A DNA stretch of 64,000 nt from Thiobacillus sp. UBA3361. GTDB taxonomy: Bacteria > Pseudomonadota > Gammaproteobacteria > Burkholderiales > Thiobacillaceae. The translations under genes and the position numbers were made by a program. Of the stretch, positions 15,629-24,059 are shown piece by piece; within the stretch, counting starts at the first letter, position 1; every line of letters begins with the position of its first letter. Under the pieces are notes generated by a model, which saw nothing but the letters and a program-made list of their open reading frames with translations, did not search any database and was not told the DNA's origin. Location: assembly GCA_002360535.1 (NCBI GenBank), contig DEQR01000012.1, forward strand, positions 9,932-73,931, given 5' to 3'.

Positions 15629-15922
15629 CTACCAAGCGAGACTCAGTCCGGAGCGGTCACTGGCCACGACTTGGGCGACCAGGCTAGACGGCAGATTGGG
15701 TATCAGCCCCTGCACGTCACCGACCTCCAGCTGGGTGCCGACAGGCAGACGGGAATCCCGCTGATCAAGCAACATGCGCTTTCCGCCCACGGCCTTGACC
15801 CGATACAGCCCCATGTTCCGGCCCCGCATGCGCAAGGCCACGAACGGCCTGATCGGGGCTTCCTCTCCCATGTCCTGCCAGTCAACGATGAAACTCTCCT
15901 CGTGGGACATCTCGGTCTCCAT
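15629..15922 (-). CDS. PilZ-like small protein (first gene of coupled operon)
   Basis: A 97-residue protein from ATG 15922, with GGGAGG seven bases upstream. The N terminus is acidic (MSHEESFIVDWQDMGEE). The rest is beta-rich, with LPVGTQLEVG followed by a strand pattern ending VVASDRSGLSLAW, which resembles the second half of PilZ domains. The RxxxR signature needed for cyclic di-GMP binding is not evident, so this may be a non-canonical PilZ or an unrelated barrel. It heads a run of three small same-strand genes and lies next to a two-component pair. Confidence 0.55.
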   Translation of the reverse strand: METEMSHEESFIVDWQDMGEEAPIRPFVALRMRGRNMGLYRVKAVGGKRMLLDQRDSRLPVGTQLEVGDVQGLIPNLPSSLVAQVVASDRSGLSLAW

Positions 15923-16028
15923 TTGCTTGCCTCCCTCGTCTGGTGATTATTCCTGTTGTCGTGCGCCGCGTTCTATCCGGCGACAGGTCCAACAATAGTA
16001 TGAACAGCCCAAAACCAGAATTGTCGAT

Positions 16029-16691
16029 TTATTTACTCAACTTAAAGGAATCTTTACCGGCACCCGGCGAGTCCGGCAATTCCCCCGCCCGCAGGCGCAA
16101 CTGGATGAGCTCCGGCAGGCCGCGGGTACCGGTCTTGCGCATGATGTTGAAGCGGTGCACGTCCACGGTTTTTTCGCTTATGCCCAGTTCAAAGGCGATG
16201 GCCTTGTTGTGCCGGCCGGTCATGAGCAGGGCCAGCACCTCGCGCTCGCGCCGGCTCAGGGACGCAAAGCGCTGCGCCGCCTCGTGCCGCTGCTGCTGCT
16301 CCCGGCGCGCCGCGGCGTCGGTTTCCACGCAGACCTGGATGCGGTCGAGTAATTCCTGTTCGTTGAAGGGCTTGAGCAGGAAATCCAGGGCGCCGGCCTT
16401 CATGGCGCGCACGGCCATGGGCACGTCGCCATGGCCGGTGATGATGATGACCGGCAGCCGGATGCCGCGCTCGCGCAGGACCTGCTGCAACTCCAGGCCG
16501 CCCATGCCGGGCATGCGCACGTCCAGGATCAGGCAGCCGCACAAGTCCGGCGTGGCGGCGTCGAGGAACTCGGCCGCCGAGGCGTAGGGGCGCACCTCCA
16601 TGCTCACCGATTCCAGCAGCACGCACAGCGCCGCGCGGACGGCGTCGTCGTCGTCCACCACATGCACGACGGGCCCGTCGCTGCCGCTCAT
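16029..16691 (-). CDS. FixJ/NarL-type response regulator
   Basis: A 220-residue transcription factor. The N-terminal receiver has the acidic pocket VVDDDDAV and phosphoacceptor Asp57 in ILDVRMPGMGG, then Thr in IIITGHGD and Lys in LLKPFNEQEL. The C-terminal LuxR-type helix-turn-helix (SRREREVLALL, then NKAIAFELGISEKTVDVH) is the FixJ-like form. Its start overlaps the stop of the kinase gene by 4 bp (16688-16691), so the pair is one operon. No target genes can be named from this sequence. Confidence 0.93.
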   Translation of the reverse strand: MSGSDGPVVHVVDDDDAVRAALCVLLESVSMEVRPYASAAEFLDAATPDLCGCLILDVRMPGMGGLELQQVLRERGIRLPVIIITGHGDVPMAVRAMKAGALDFLLKPFNEQELLDRIQVCVETDAAARREQQQRHEAAQRFASLSRREREVLALLMTGRHNKAIAFELGISEKTVDVHRFNIMRKTGTRGLPELIQLRLRAGELPDSPGAGKDSFKLSK

Positions 16692-18937
16692 CCGCTCACT
16701 GCCGGTAAATCCAGGTGGAACACGGCGCCCCCTCCTTCACGATTCCCGTAGCCCAGTTCGCCCTTGTGGGCGTGCACGATAGACCGGCTGATGGCCAGGC
16801 CGATCCCCAGCCCGCCGGGCTTCTGGCTCACGAACGGATCGAAGACGCGCGCGCCCAGATCGGCGTCCACGCCGGGACCGTTGTCCAGCACCTCCAGCCG
16901 CACCCGCCCCGCATCCGCATGGGTGCGCAGGATCACCTCTCCGGCCGGCCGCCCATCCGCCACGGCCTCTAGGGCATTGCGCGCCAGATTGTAGATGACC
17001 TGTTCCAGGAGCAGTGGGTCGGCGCGCACGGCCGGCAGCGGAGCGTCCAGATCGAGGACCAGCTTCGCCTGGCTGGCGTGGACCTCGTGCTCCAGCAGGG
17101 CGGCCACCTCACGCACTGGCTGGTTCAAATCCACCGGCTGCCACTGCATCTCGCCCTTGTGGACGAAGCGGCGCAGGCGCTGCACCACTTCGCTGGCACG
17201 CTGCACCTGGGCCTTGATCATCTCCAGCCATTCCAGCACCCTTGCCTTCTCGCCCCCCCTTTCGAGATGGCGCGCGGCCGCGCTGCTGAACATGCCGATG
17301 GCGGACAGGGGCTGGTTGATCTGGTGGGCGAGTTCGGTGGCGATCTCGCCCATGCTGGCCAGGCGCGACACATGGGCCAGTTCCTGCAAATGCTGGCGCT
17401 CGCGGCGCTGGGCGCGCTTCAGCGGCGTGACGTCGTTGACCACGGTGTAAAAACCCCGCACTTCCCCGCGCTCGTCCAGATCCGGGATGTAGGCCACCGC
17501 CATATCGCGGACCTCGCTTCCGGGCACCTCGACCTGCATCTCGAATTCCACCCTCCGCCCCCGCAGCGCCTGCCCGATGTGAGGCTCCAGCCGCCGATAG
17601 ACAGGTTCGCCGAGCACATCACGCATGAGCCGGCCATAGAGTTCCAGCGGCGAATAACCCAGGTTGCGCTGATAGGCCAGGTTGTTGAAACGGTAGCGCT
17701 GCCCTGCATCCACATAGCCGACCATCATGGGCACGTTGTCCACCGCCCTCTCCAGCGCCTGGGAATGGGCACGGGCGCGGGCCACGGCGTAGGCCAGATA
17801 TGCCGAAAGCACGGTGGCCAACAGGCTGGCGAACGCCCCGCCCACCAGGGTGTCGCGCAGCAGGTTGGCGTTGGCCGCCGTCAGGTCATCCGGGAAAATG
17901 GGGGCGATGAGCGTCCAGTCATAGGCCCCGTCGGTTCCCGGCAAGCCAGGATCGCCCCCGTCGCCCTGCCATTCGGCGGGTTGCAGCGGAAACACCCGCA
18001 GGAAGCTCAGACCCAGGTCCGCCGAGGTGGCCACGCCGCTCATCCGCTGCCGCATGGCGGCCCAGGCCCGCGGATGGCGTTGCGCGAAGGCGGGCAGATC
18101 GCGATCCGGCAAGAGGCCGGACCAGGCATCCGCGGGCGTGGGTCCCAGCAACCACTCACCGCGCTCATCGACCATCCAGATGGAGGGCCGCTCCCCGGCC
18201 AGCCGCCGCACGCCACGCAGCAGGTTTTCGCCCAGCACGTTGATCAGCACATAGCCGCGGCGCTGCCCATGCCCGTCGAAAACGGCCATGCCCACGCGGA
18301 TGACGGGCTTGTAGGGCACCTCGATGCGTCCGTTTTCGATATTGAGGTCCATGGGCGACACATAGATCTCGCCGCGCCCCAGCCCGGCCATGGCCTGCAT
18401 GTAATAGCGGCCGGCCTTAGACTGGAGCTGCGCCGGCGGCACGATCCGGGCGCCTCCCGGAGCGTGGTTGACGCGGATGCGCTCGCGGTTGTCCGGATCG
18501 ATGAAGCGCAACTGGTCGTAATGGCGTTTCTCGCTCATGAAGGCCGCGTACTCGCGGGCAATGGCCTGCCGGGCGGTCTCCGAGTCCGTTTCCAGAAAGG
18601 GTGCCAGGGCCTGATAGCGGGCGAAATAGCGCAATTCGGCCAGGACGCCGGCCATCGCATCGGTCAGGGTCAGGGCGGCCAGGTGCAGGCTGCGCTCGCG
18701 GGCGGCCATGAGCAAGGCGGCCCTGTTGTCCGATTCGATGCGGTAATAGGCCCCCAGGGCGAGCGCCAGCAACAGCGAAAAGGACAGGGCCAGCAGCAGG
18801 GTCAGGCGCAGCACACGCCCGCGTTCCACCTGCACCACCCGCGCCAGGGTGCCGGAGGGCGCGGACCGGCCCGCATCCGCGGACTCCGGTCCGGCGGGCG
18901 AGGCGACGTGCTTCCGGTCCTGGACTGTCTCGGTCAA
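16688..18937 (-). CDS. Membrane sensor histidine kinase with periplasmic double-Cache-like domain and PAS
   Basis: A 749-residue inner-membrane kinase. A proline/serine-rich cytoplasmic tail (1-40) precedes the first membrane segment (about 43-65). A periplasmic sensor of roughly 285 residues has PDC/Cache-type features (RFIDPDNRERIRVN, then YVSPMDLNIENG). A second membrane segment lies near residue 360. A PAS domain (about 390-510), a HisKA domain with His538 in ELAHQINQPLSAIG, and an ATPase domain (DNGPG, GLGIGLAISRSI) complete it. The AHQINQPL phosphoacceptor box is of the FixL/DctB type. DctB-like organisation suggests sensing of a small extracellular carboxylate or similar ligand, but the ligand is unknown. 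It is divergent from fbaB. Confidence 0.92.
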   Translation of the reverse strand: MTETVQDRKHVASPAGPESADAGRSAPSGTLARVVQVERGRVLRLTLLLALSFSLLLALALGAYYRIESDNRAALLMAARERSLHLAALTLTDAMAGVLAELRYFARYQALAPFLETDSETARQAIAREYAAFMSEKRHYDQLRFIDPDNRERIRVNHAPGGARIVPPAQLQSKAGRYYMQAMAGLGRGEIYVSPMDLNIENGRIEVPYKPVIRVGMAVFDGHGQRRGYVLINVLGENLLRGVRRLAGERPSIWMVDERGEWLLGPTPADAWSGLLPDRDLPAFAQRHPRAWAAMRQRMSGVATSADLGLSFLRVFPLQPAEWQGDGGDPGLPGTDGAYDWTLIAPIFPDDLTAANANLLRDTLVGGAFASLLATVLSAYLAYAVARARAHSQALERAVDNVPMMVGYVDAGQRYRFNNLAYQRNLGYSPLELYGRLMRDVLGEPVYRRLEPHIGQALRGRRVEFEMQVEVPGSEVRDMAVAYIPDLDERGEVRGFYTVVNDVTPLKRAQRRERQHLQELAHVSRLASMGEIATELAHQINQPLSAIGMFSSAAARHLERGGEKARVLEWLEMIKAQVQRASEVVQRLRRFVHKGEMQWQPVDLNQPVREVAALLEHEVHASQAKLVLDLDAPLPAVRADPLLLEQVIYNLARNALEAVADGRPAGEVILRTHADAGRVRLEVLDNGPGVDADLGARVFDPFVSQKPGGLGIGLAISRSIVHAHKGELGYGNREGGGAVFHLDLPAVSG

Positions 18938-19108
18938 TGCGGGTCCTCTGCCTGGGCAAGGCTGCGATCAGGACGAATCATGAACCCAGAAGAGACCGCG
19001 TGCGCGACTATCCCCGCCTCCTTGTGCAAGCGGTATGGTGGATGGTGAGCGATAGACTATGTTGAATGCAGTAAGCAGCACCCGCGTCAAAACCCATCAG
19101 GAGGCGTC

Positions 19109-20158
19109 ATGACCGACATCCAAGCCCTGCTCGGCAACGAAACCGAATCCCTGCTCCAGCATGAATGCCGCACCATCCCCAGGTCCGCGCTGCACTTGCC
19201 GGGGCCGGACTACATCGACCGGGTGGTGGCGTTCAGCGACCGCAGCCCCGGCACCCTGCGCAGCTTCCAGCAGATATTCAACACCGGCCGCCTGGCCGGC
19301 ACCGGCTATCTGTCCATCCTGCCGGTGGACCAAGGGGTGGAACACTCCGCCGGCGCCTCCTTCGCCCCCAACCCGGCCTATTTCGATCCGGAAAACATCG
19401 TCAAGCTGGCCATCGAGGGCGGCTGCAACGCGGTCGCCTCCACCCTGGGGGTGCTGGGCTCGGTATCGCGCAGGTACGCCCACAAGATCCCCTTCCTGGT
19501 GAAGCTCAACCACAACGAGATGCTCACCTACCCGACGATGCACGACCAGACCCTGTTCACCGACGTGCAACAGGCCTTCGACCTGGGCGCGGTGGCGGTG
19601 GGCGCGACGGTCTATTACGGTTCGCCGGAATCGAGGCGGCAGCTATGGGAAGTCTCCCAGGCCTTCGCCGAGGCGCACCGGCTGGGCATGGTCACCTTCC
19701 TGTGGGCCTACCTGCGCAACTCCGGCTTCAAGAAGGACGGCACCGACTACCATGAGGCCGCCGACCTCACCGGCCAGGCCAACCACCTGGCGGCCACCAT
19801 CGAGGCGGACATCGTCAAGCAGAAGCAGGCCACCAACAACGGTGGCTACACCGCCATCGGCTTCGGCAAGACCCATCCCAAGGTCTATTCGGATTTGACC
19901 TCGGCGCACCCCATCGATCTGGTGCGCTACCAGGTGGCCAGCTGCTACATGGGCCGGGCGGGCATGATCAACTCCGGCGGCGCCTCGGGCGAGAACGACC
20001 TGGCCCAGGCGGTGCGCACGGCGGTGATCAACAAGCGGGCCGGGGGCATGGGTCTCATCTCCGGGCGCAAGGCCTTCCAGCGGCCCATGGCGGAGGGCGT
20101 GCAACTGCTCCATGCCATCCAGGACGTGTATCTGTCCGCGGCGGTGAGCATTGCCTGA
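19109..20158 (+). CDS. fbaB: Class I fructose-bisphosphate aldolase (DhnA type)
   Basis: Reversible cleavage of fructose 1,6-bisphosphate through a Schiff base, used in glycolysis and gluconeogenesis. At 349 residues it is almost the same length as E. coli FbaB (350). Recognisable stretches are [10 protein letters not shown] near residue 75, [12 protein letters not shown] (phosphate/Lys region), and [15 protein letters not shown] near the catalytic Lys region; the end carries [19 protein letters not shown] lies 7 bases upstream of ATG 19109. The divergent sensor kinase gene starts 170 bp away. The gene is probably monocistronic, as a long non-coding stretch follows it. Confidence 0.95.
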   Translation: MTDIQALLGNETESLLQHECRTIPRSALHLPGPDYIDRVVAFSDRSPGTLRSFQQIFNTGRLAGTGYLSILPVDQGVEHSAGASFAPNPAYFDPENIVKLAIEGGCNAVASTLGVLGSVSRRYAHKIPFLVKLNHNEMLTYPTMHDQTLFTDVQQAFDLGAVAVGATVYYGSPESRRQLWEVSQAFAEAHRLGMVTFLWAYLRNSGFKKDGTDYHEAADLTGQANHLAATIEADIVKQKQATNNGGYTAIGFGKTHPKVYSDLTSAHPIDLVRYQVASCYMGRAGMINSGGASGENDLAQAVRTAVINKRAGGMGLISGRKAFQRPMAEGVQLLHAIQDVYLSAAVSIA

Positions 20159-20214
20159 GACGGGGAGCCCGCCGGGAGCCGCCTGGAGGCGCGGCACCCC
20201 GGTTCCGGGCACGC

Positions 20215-20234
20215 GGGGAACCGGCCGGTTCCCC
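20215..20234. repeat. Perfect 20-bp palindrome after fbaB
   Basis: GGGGAACCGGCCGGTTCCCC is fully self-complementary. It lies 57 bp after the fbaB stop and has no T-run on either side, so it is not a classical intrinsic terminator. It could act as an mRNA 3' hairpin. Confidence 0.6.
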
Positions 20235-20323
20235 GACGGGCTGATCACCGTCAAGGATTCTGCCGGCGGGTGTGCGAAAAGACAGGCGAAAAAAGCAAAA
20301 ATCTCCCTAGGCGCGGGGGTTCT

Positions 20324-20336
20324 GTGCATAATGCAC
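20324..20336. promoter_or_regulatory. Palindrome containing a -10-like element upstream of HU
   Basis: GTGCATAATGCAC is a 13-bp palindrome whose centre, CATAAT, resembles a -10 box. It is 95 bp before the HU start. No good -35 sequence lies 16-18 bp upstream, so an activator-dependent promoter or an operator is possible. Function is inferred only from position. Confidence 0.3.
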
Positions 20337-20431
20337 GTGCTCTTTCGTTGACCACCCACCGCATGAGCAGCTCAGGAACGAATCAGTCCGAATATTTTTC
20401 GACATCCTTTTTGCATGAGGAGACGTAAACC

Positions 20432-20734
20432 ATGAACAAATCCGAACTCATCGACGCTGTCGCCGCCAAGACCGAGATGTCCAAAGCCGCTTCCGGCAAG
20501 GCCATCGACGCCGTTCTCGACGCCATCGTCGATGCCGTCAGCAAGGGCGACACCGTGTCCGTGATCGGTTTCGGCAGCTTCGAGGCCCGCAAGCGCGCCG
20601 CCCGCAACGGCAAGAACCCCGCCACCGGCGCCGCCATCAAGATCGCCGCCACCACCGTGCCCGCCTTCCGTGCCGGCAAGGCCTTCAAGGACAAGGTCTC
20701 CAGCGGTGCCAAGAAAGGCGGCAAGAAGAAATAA
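20432..20734 (+). CDS. hupB: DNA-binding protein HU
   Basis: A 100-residue nucleoid protein that binds and bends DNA as a dimer. It has the HU/IHF fold: [30 protein letters not shown] (the DNA-binding arm begins here), [12 protein letters not shown] (the family signature with the intercalating Pro), and [12 protein letters not shown]. The C terminus is an added lysine/glycine-rich tail ([11 protein letters not shown]) beyond the usual ~90 residues, as in many betaproteobacteria. The tip has the HU rather than IHF pattern. GAGGAG lies upstream of ATG 20432, and an intrinsic terminator follows at once. Confidence 0.95.
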   Translation: MNKSELIDAVAAKTEMSKAASGKAIDAVLDAIVDAVSKGDTVSVIGFGSFEARKRAARNGKNPATGAAIKIAATTVPAFRAGKAFKDKVSSGAKKGGKKK

Positions 20735-20743
20735 AGCCAGGCG

Positions 20744-20764
20744 GGCGCCCCACCGCGGGGCGCC
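20744..20764 (+). terminator. Hairpin terminator of HU
   Basis: GGCGCCCC (20744-20751) pairs with GGGGCGCC (20757-20764) around a 5-nt loop, 10 bp after the stop. The stem is very strong but no T-run follows. Confidence 0.55.
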
Positions 20765-20899
20765 TGACCACCCGCCGGCCCGCGTCACAGTACGGCCGGT
20801 TCCGTACTCCCCGATCTCCGCTCAAAGCATCGCAAGCCGGCCCGCGACGTCTCGTCGAAGCTGGGCTGCCAGTCCTCCCCCAGCCACGCATACCCGGCC

Positions 20900-21439
20900 A
20901 TGTCCGGCATCCTGTCCCTGATACCCCACCCCGGCACACCCGTAGCCGGCACCCTGGGCATCGACGTGGCGTGCACCCTTCCGCGCGATGGCGGCCTCAT
21001 CCTCACGTATCGTCTGCGGGCGCCCGCCGGCCAGGTCCTGATCCCGCCCGCCGGCACTCCCGGCCGCGCCGACGGGCTCTGGCGGCACACATGCTTCGAG
21101 TCCTTCGTGGCCAGCAAGGGGCAGACCGCCTACCGGGAGTTCAACTTCTCCCCCGCCGGTTCATGGCAGGCCTATGCCTTCCACGCCTATCGCCGGGGTG
21201 GCCCGCTGGAACCGGCGGCGGGTCCCGAACTCGACTGCTCGGAGGAAGAAGGGGGCTTCACCCTGCGGGCCTACCTCCCCGCCGCCGACTTGCCCACCGG
21301 CCCGCCCTGGCGCCTGGGGCTCAGCGCGGTGCTGGAGTCGGCCGACGGCAGCCTGTCCTACTGGGCCCTGGGCCATGCCCCGGAGCGCCCGGATTTCCAC
21401 CACCCCGACACCTTCACCCTGGAGATTCCGCCGCCATGA
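20900..21439 (+). CDS. DOMON-like domain protein
   Basis: A 179-residue protein, beta-sandwich in character, with DGLWRHTCFESFV and YREFNFSPAGSWQAYAF, which are the typical stretches of the DOMON-like (type 9 carbohydrate-binding module related) family. There is no signal peptide, so it is predicted to be cytoplasmic. Its stop overlaps the start of the next gene as ATGA (21436-21439), which couples it to the NamZ-like protein. Its ligand is unknown; the partner suggests cell-wall sugars, which is inference. No obvious ribosome binding site precedes ATG 20900. Confidence 0.85.
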   Translation: MSGILSLIPHPGTPVAGTLGIDVACTLPRDGGLILTYRLRAPAGQVLIPPAGTPGRADGLWRHTCFESFVASKGQTAYREFNFSPAGSWQAYAFHAYRRGGPLEPAAGPELDCSEEEGGFTLRAYLPAADLPTGPPWRLGLSAVLESADGSLSYWALGHAPERPDFHHPDTFTLEIPPP

Positions 21440-22641
21440 AATTCGGCCTGGACCGACTGTTGACGGAGTCCGACCTGCGCCGCCCCCTGCACGGCCGCCG
21501 GCTCGCCCTGCTGGCCCATCCGGCCTCCCTGACCGCCGACCTGACCCACGCCCTGGACGCCCTGGCGGCCATGCCCGAGCTGCATCTGGCCGCCGCCTTC
21601 GGCCCCCAGCACGGCCTGCGCGGCGACAAGCAGGACAACATGATGGAGTCGCCGGACTTCCACGATCCGGTGCACGGCATCCCGGTGTTCAGCCTGTACG
21701 GCGAGGTGCGCCGGCCCACCGACGCCATGATGGCGGCCTTCGACGTGCTGCTGGTGGACCTCCAGGACCTGGGCTGCCGCATCTACACCTTCATCACCAC
21801 CCTGCGCTACGTGCTGGAGGCCGCCGCCGCCCAAGGCAAGAGCGTCTGGGTGCTGGACCGCCCCAATCCGGCCGGCCGGCCGGTGGAGGGCACCACCCTG
21901 CTGCCCGGCTGGGAGAGCTTCGTGGGCGCCGGCCCCATGCCCATGCGCCACGGCCTGACCCTGGGCGAGATGGGCCAATGGTTCGTGAACTCCCTGGGGC
22001 TGGACCTGGACTACCGGGTCATCCCCATGCGGGGCTGGGCGCCGGAGCAGGCGCCCGGCTACGGCTGGCCCCTGGGGGAGCGGGCCTGGGTCAACCCCAG
22101 CCCCAACGCACCGAACCTGTCCATGGCCCGCTGCTACGCCGGCACGGTGATGCTGGAGGGCACCACCCTGTCCGAGGGGCGCGGCACCACCCGCCCCCTG
22201 GAATTGTTTGGCGCCCCGGACCTGGACAGCGGCGCTTTGCTGGCCGCCATGCATGAGCTGGCACCCCAGTGGCTGGCGGGCTGCCGGCTGCGGCCCTGCT
22301 GGTTCGAACCCACCTTCCACAAGCACGCGGGCCGGCTCTGCGCCGGCATGCAGATCCATGTGGAGGACGGCGCCTACGACCACACCGCCTTTCGCCCCTG
22401 GCGCCTCCAGGCCCTGGCCTTCAAGGCCCTGCGCCGGCTGCGCCCGGACTTCCCCCTGTGGCGGGACTTCCCCTACGAATACGAGCACGACCGCCTGGCC
22501 ATCGACCTGATCAACGGCGGCAGCGGCCTCAGGGAATGGGTGGACGACCCGGCCGCCGGCCCCGCCGACCTGGAGGCCCTGGCCGGGCCGGACGAGGCCG
22601 CCTGGGCGGACGTGCGACGGTCGGTCCTGCTCTACCCCTGA
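21436..22641 (+). CDS. DUF1343 / NamZ-like exo-beta-N-acetylmuramidase family protein
   Basis: A 401-residue protein of the DUF1343 family, whose characterised member NamZ removes N-acetylmuramic acid from the end of peptidoglycan fragments. Visible family stretches are LLAHPASLTADL, FGPQHGLRGDKQDNM, DVLLVDLQDLGCRIYTFITT, VLDRPNPAGRPVEG, LEGTTLSEGRGTTRPLELFG and PTFHKHAG. No signal peptide is seen, unlike many secreted members, so cytoplasmic muropeptide recycling is possible. It is coupled to the DOMON-like gene by a 4-bp overlap. Confidence 0.88.
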   Translation: MKFGLDRLLTESDLRRPLHGRRLALLAHPASLTADLTHALDALAAMPELHLAAAFGPQHGLRGDKQDNMMESPDFHDPVHGIPVFSLYGEVRRPTDAMMAAFDVLLVDLQDLGCRIYTFITTLRYVLEAAAAQGKSVWVLDRPNPAGRPVEGTTLLPGWESFVGAGPMPMRHGLTLGEMGQWFVNSLGLDLDYRVIPMRGWAPEQAPGYGWPLGERAWVNPSPNAPNLSMARCYAGTVMLEGTTLSEGRGTTRPLELFGAPDLDSGALLAAMHELAPQWLAGCRLRPCWFEPTFHKHAGRLCAGMQIHVEDGAYDHTAFRPWRLQALAFKALRRLRPDFPLWRDFPYEYEHDRLAIDLINGGSGLREWVDDPAAGPADLEALAGPDEAAWADVRRSVLLYP

Positions 22642-22710
22642 CCCATTCCCGCGCGGCCGGGCAGGGATCGGCTACGCTGGAGATATGGGCAATGCCTGGA
22701 CCTCTCCGCC

Positions 22711-23346
22711 ATGACCTCCCCACCCCGCACCCTGCCGCCCTGCACCTTCGTTTCCTGGGCCGCCGTCTATCGCCTCAGCCGCGACCTGGCCCGCGCCGTG
22801 CGTGCCTCCGGCTACCGGCCCGACATCGTGGTGGCCATCGGCCGGGGCGGCTATGCGCCGGCCCGGCTGGTGTGCGATTTCCTGCACCTGGATGCACTGA
22901 CCGGCATCAAGGTGGAACACTACAGCGCCACCCGCAAGCAGACCCGGGTGGTGATCCGCTACCCACTCAACACTGACATCCGCGGCCTGGACGTGCTGGT
23001 CGTCGATGACGTGAATGACAGCGGCGACACCCTGGCCGTGGTGGTGGACACCCTGCGCGGCTTCGTGCCCCATGACGTGAAGACCGCCGTGCTCCACGAA
23101 AAGGCGGTCACCCGATTCCCCGCCGACCTGTGCGCGCGGCGCATGAAGAAATGGCGCTGGCTGGTCTATCCCTGGGCGGTGATCGAGGACGTCACCTCCT
23201 TCGTGCGTGCCCTGGCGCCGCCGCCGGCATCGGCGGAAGAGGCGCGCCGGCGGCTGCTGGAGGAGCACGGCCTCCGCGTGCCCCTGCAAAACCTGCGGGA
23301 CGCGCTGGAATTCCTGGACGCCGCGCCCACAAAGGCCGCGTCATGA
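22711..23346 (+). CDS. Phosphoribosyltransferase-family protein (xanthine/guanine type)
   Basis: A 211-residue PRTase. The PRPP-binding motif is DVLVVDDVNDSGDTLAVVV at about residues 94-112. An upstream loop IVVAIGRGGYAPARLVCDFL is typical of hypoxanthine/xanthine PRTases. The C-terminal ~40 residues are extra and helical. Whether it salvages purines or is one of the nucleotide-regulated paralogues common in proteobacteria cannot be decided here. Its stop overlaps the pcm start (ATGA, 23343-23346). Confidence 0.88.
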   Translation: MTSPPRTLPPCTFVSWAAVYRLSRDLARAVRASGYRPDIVVAIGRGGYAPARLVCDFLHLDALTGIKVEHYSATRKQTRVVIRYPLNTDIRGLDVLVVDDVNDSGDTLAVVVDTLRGFVPHDVKTAVLHEKAVTRFPADLCARRMKKWRWLVYPWAVIEDVTSFVRALAPPPASAEEARRRLLEEHGLRVPLQNLRDALEFLDAAPTKAAS

Positions 23347-24026
23347 GACAGGAACCCGACCCCGAACTGGGCCTGCTGCTGGAGGATATCCGCCAGGAGA
23401 CGGAGTTGACCGCGGGCTACACCGGCCGCGCGGCCCTGGACCGGCGGGTCATGGAGGCCATGGCGAAGGTACCGCGGCACGCCTTCGTCCCCGACCACCT
23501 GCAACTCAGCGCCTATGCCAACCGGCCCCTGCCCATCGGCCACGGACAGACCATCTCCCAGCCCTACATCGTCGCCCTGATGACCGACCTGATCCGTCCC
23601 CGGCCCGAGCACATGGTGCTGGAGGTGGGCACCGGCTCGGGTTATCAGGCGGCCATCCTCGCCTGCCTGGTAAAGCAGGTCTATTCCCTGGAGATCGTCA
23701 CCGCCCTGGCCGAGCAGGCGCGGGAACGCCTGCAACGTCTGGGTTACAGCAACGTGGCGGTACGCGCCGGCGACGGCCATGGCGGCTGGCCGGAACACGC
23801 GCCCTACGACGCCATCCTGGTGACCGCCGCCGCGGCCGCCGTCCCCCCGGCCCTGGTGGAGCAACTCAAGCCCGGCGGCACCCTGGTCATCCCGGTGGGC
23901 AACCGCTTCACCGGCCAGGACCTGCGGGTGGTCAGCAAGGACGAGCAAGGCCGGGTGAGGGAGAAGAACGTGCTGCCGGTGATCTTCGTGCCGCTGGTCG
24001 ATGCGGAGGACGACGCGGACCGCTAG
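23343..24026 (+). CDS. pcm: Protein-L-isoaspartate O-methyltransferase
   Basis: Methylates L-isoaspartyl residues with SAM so that damaged proteins can be repaired. The protein has 227 residues from ATG 23343, chosen because it overlaps the preceding stop as ATGA. Family stretches are VPRHAFVPDHLQLSAYANRP, PIGHGQTISQPYIVALM, LEVGTGSGYQAAILA (SAM loop) and YDAILVTAAAAAVPPALVEQL. The enzyme is cytoplasmic and fits the window's other stress and repair functions. Confidence 0.95.
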   Translation: MRQEPDPELGLLLEDIRQETELTAGYTGRAALDRRVMEAMAKVPRHAFVPDHLQLSAYANRPLPIGHGQTISQPYIVALMTDLIRPRPEHMVLEVGTGSGYQAAILACLVKQVYSLEIVTALAEQARERLQRLGYSNVAVRAGDGHGGWPEHAPYDAILVTAAAAAVPPALVEQLKPGGTLVIPVGNRFTGQDLRVVSKDEQGRVREKNVLPVIFVPLVDAEDDADR

Positions 24027-24059
24027 ACCGGCCGGTGGCGCCGCGCCTCAGCGGCCGGT
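24027..24059. terminator. Inverted repeat between convergent pcm and pncB
   Basis: ACCGGCCG (24027-24034) pairs with CGGCCGGT (24052-24059) around a 17-nt loop. The right arm lies in the last codons of pncB. There is no T-run; a role as a bidirectional stop is only suggested by its convergent position. Confidence 0.35.
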
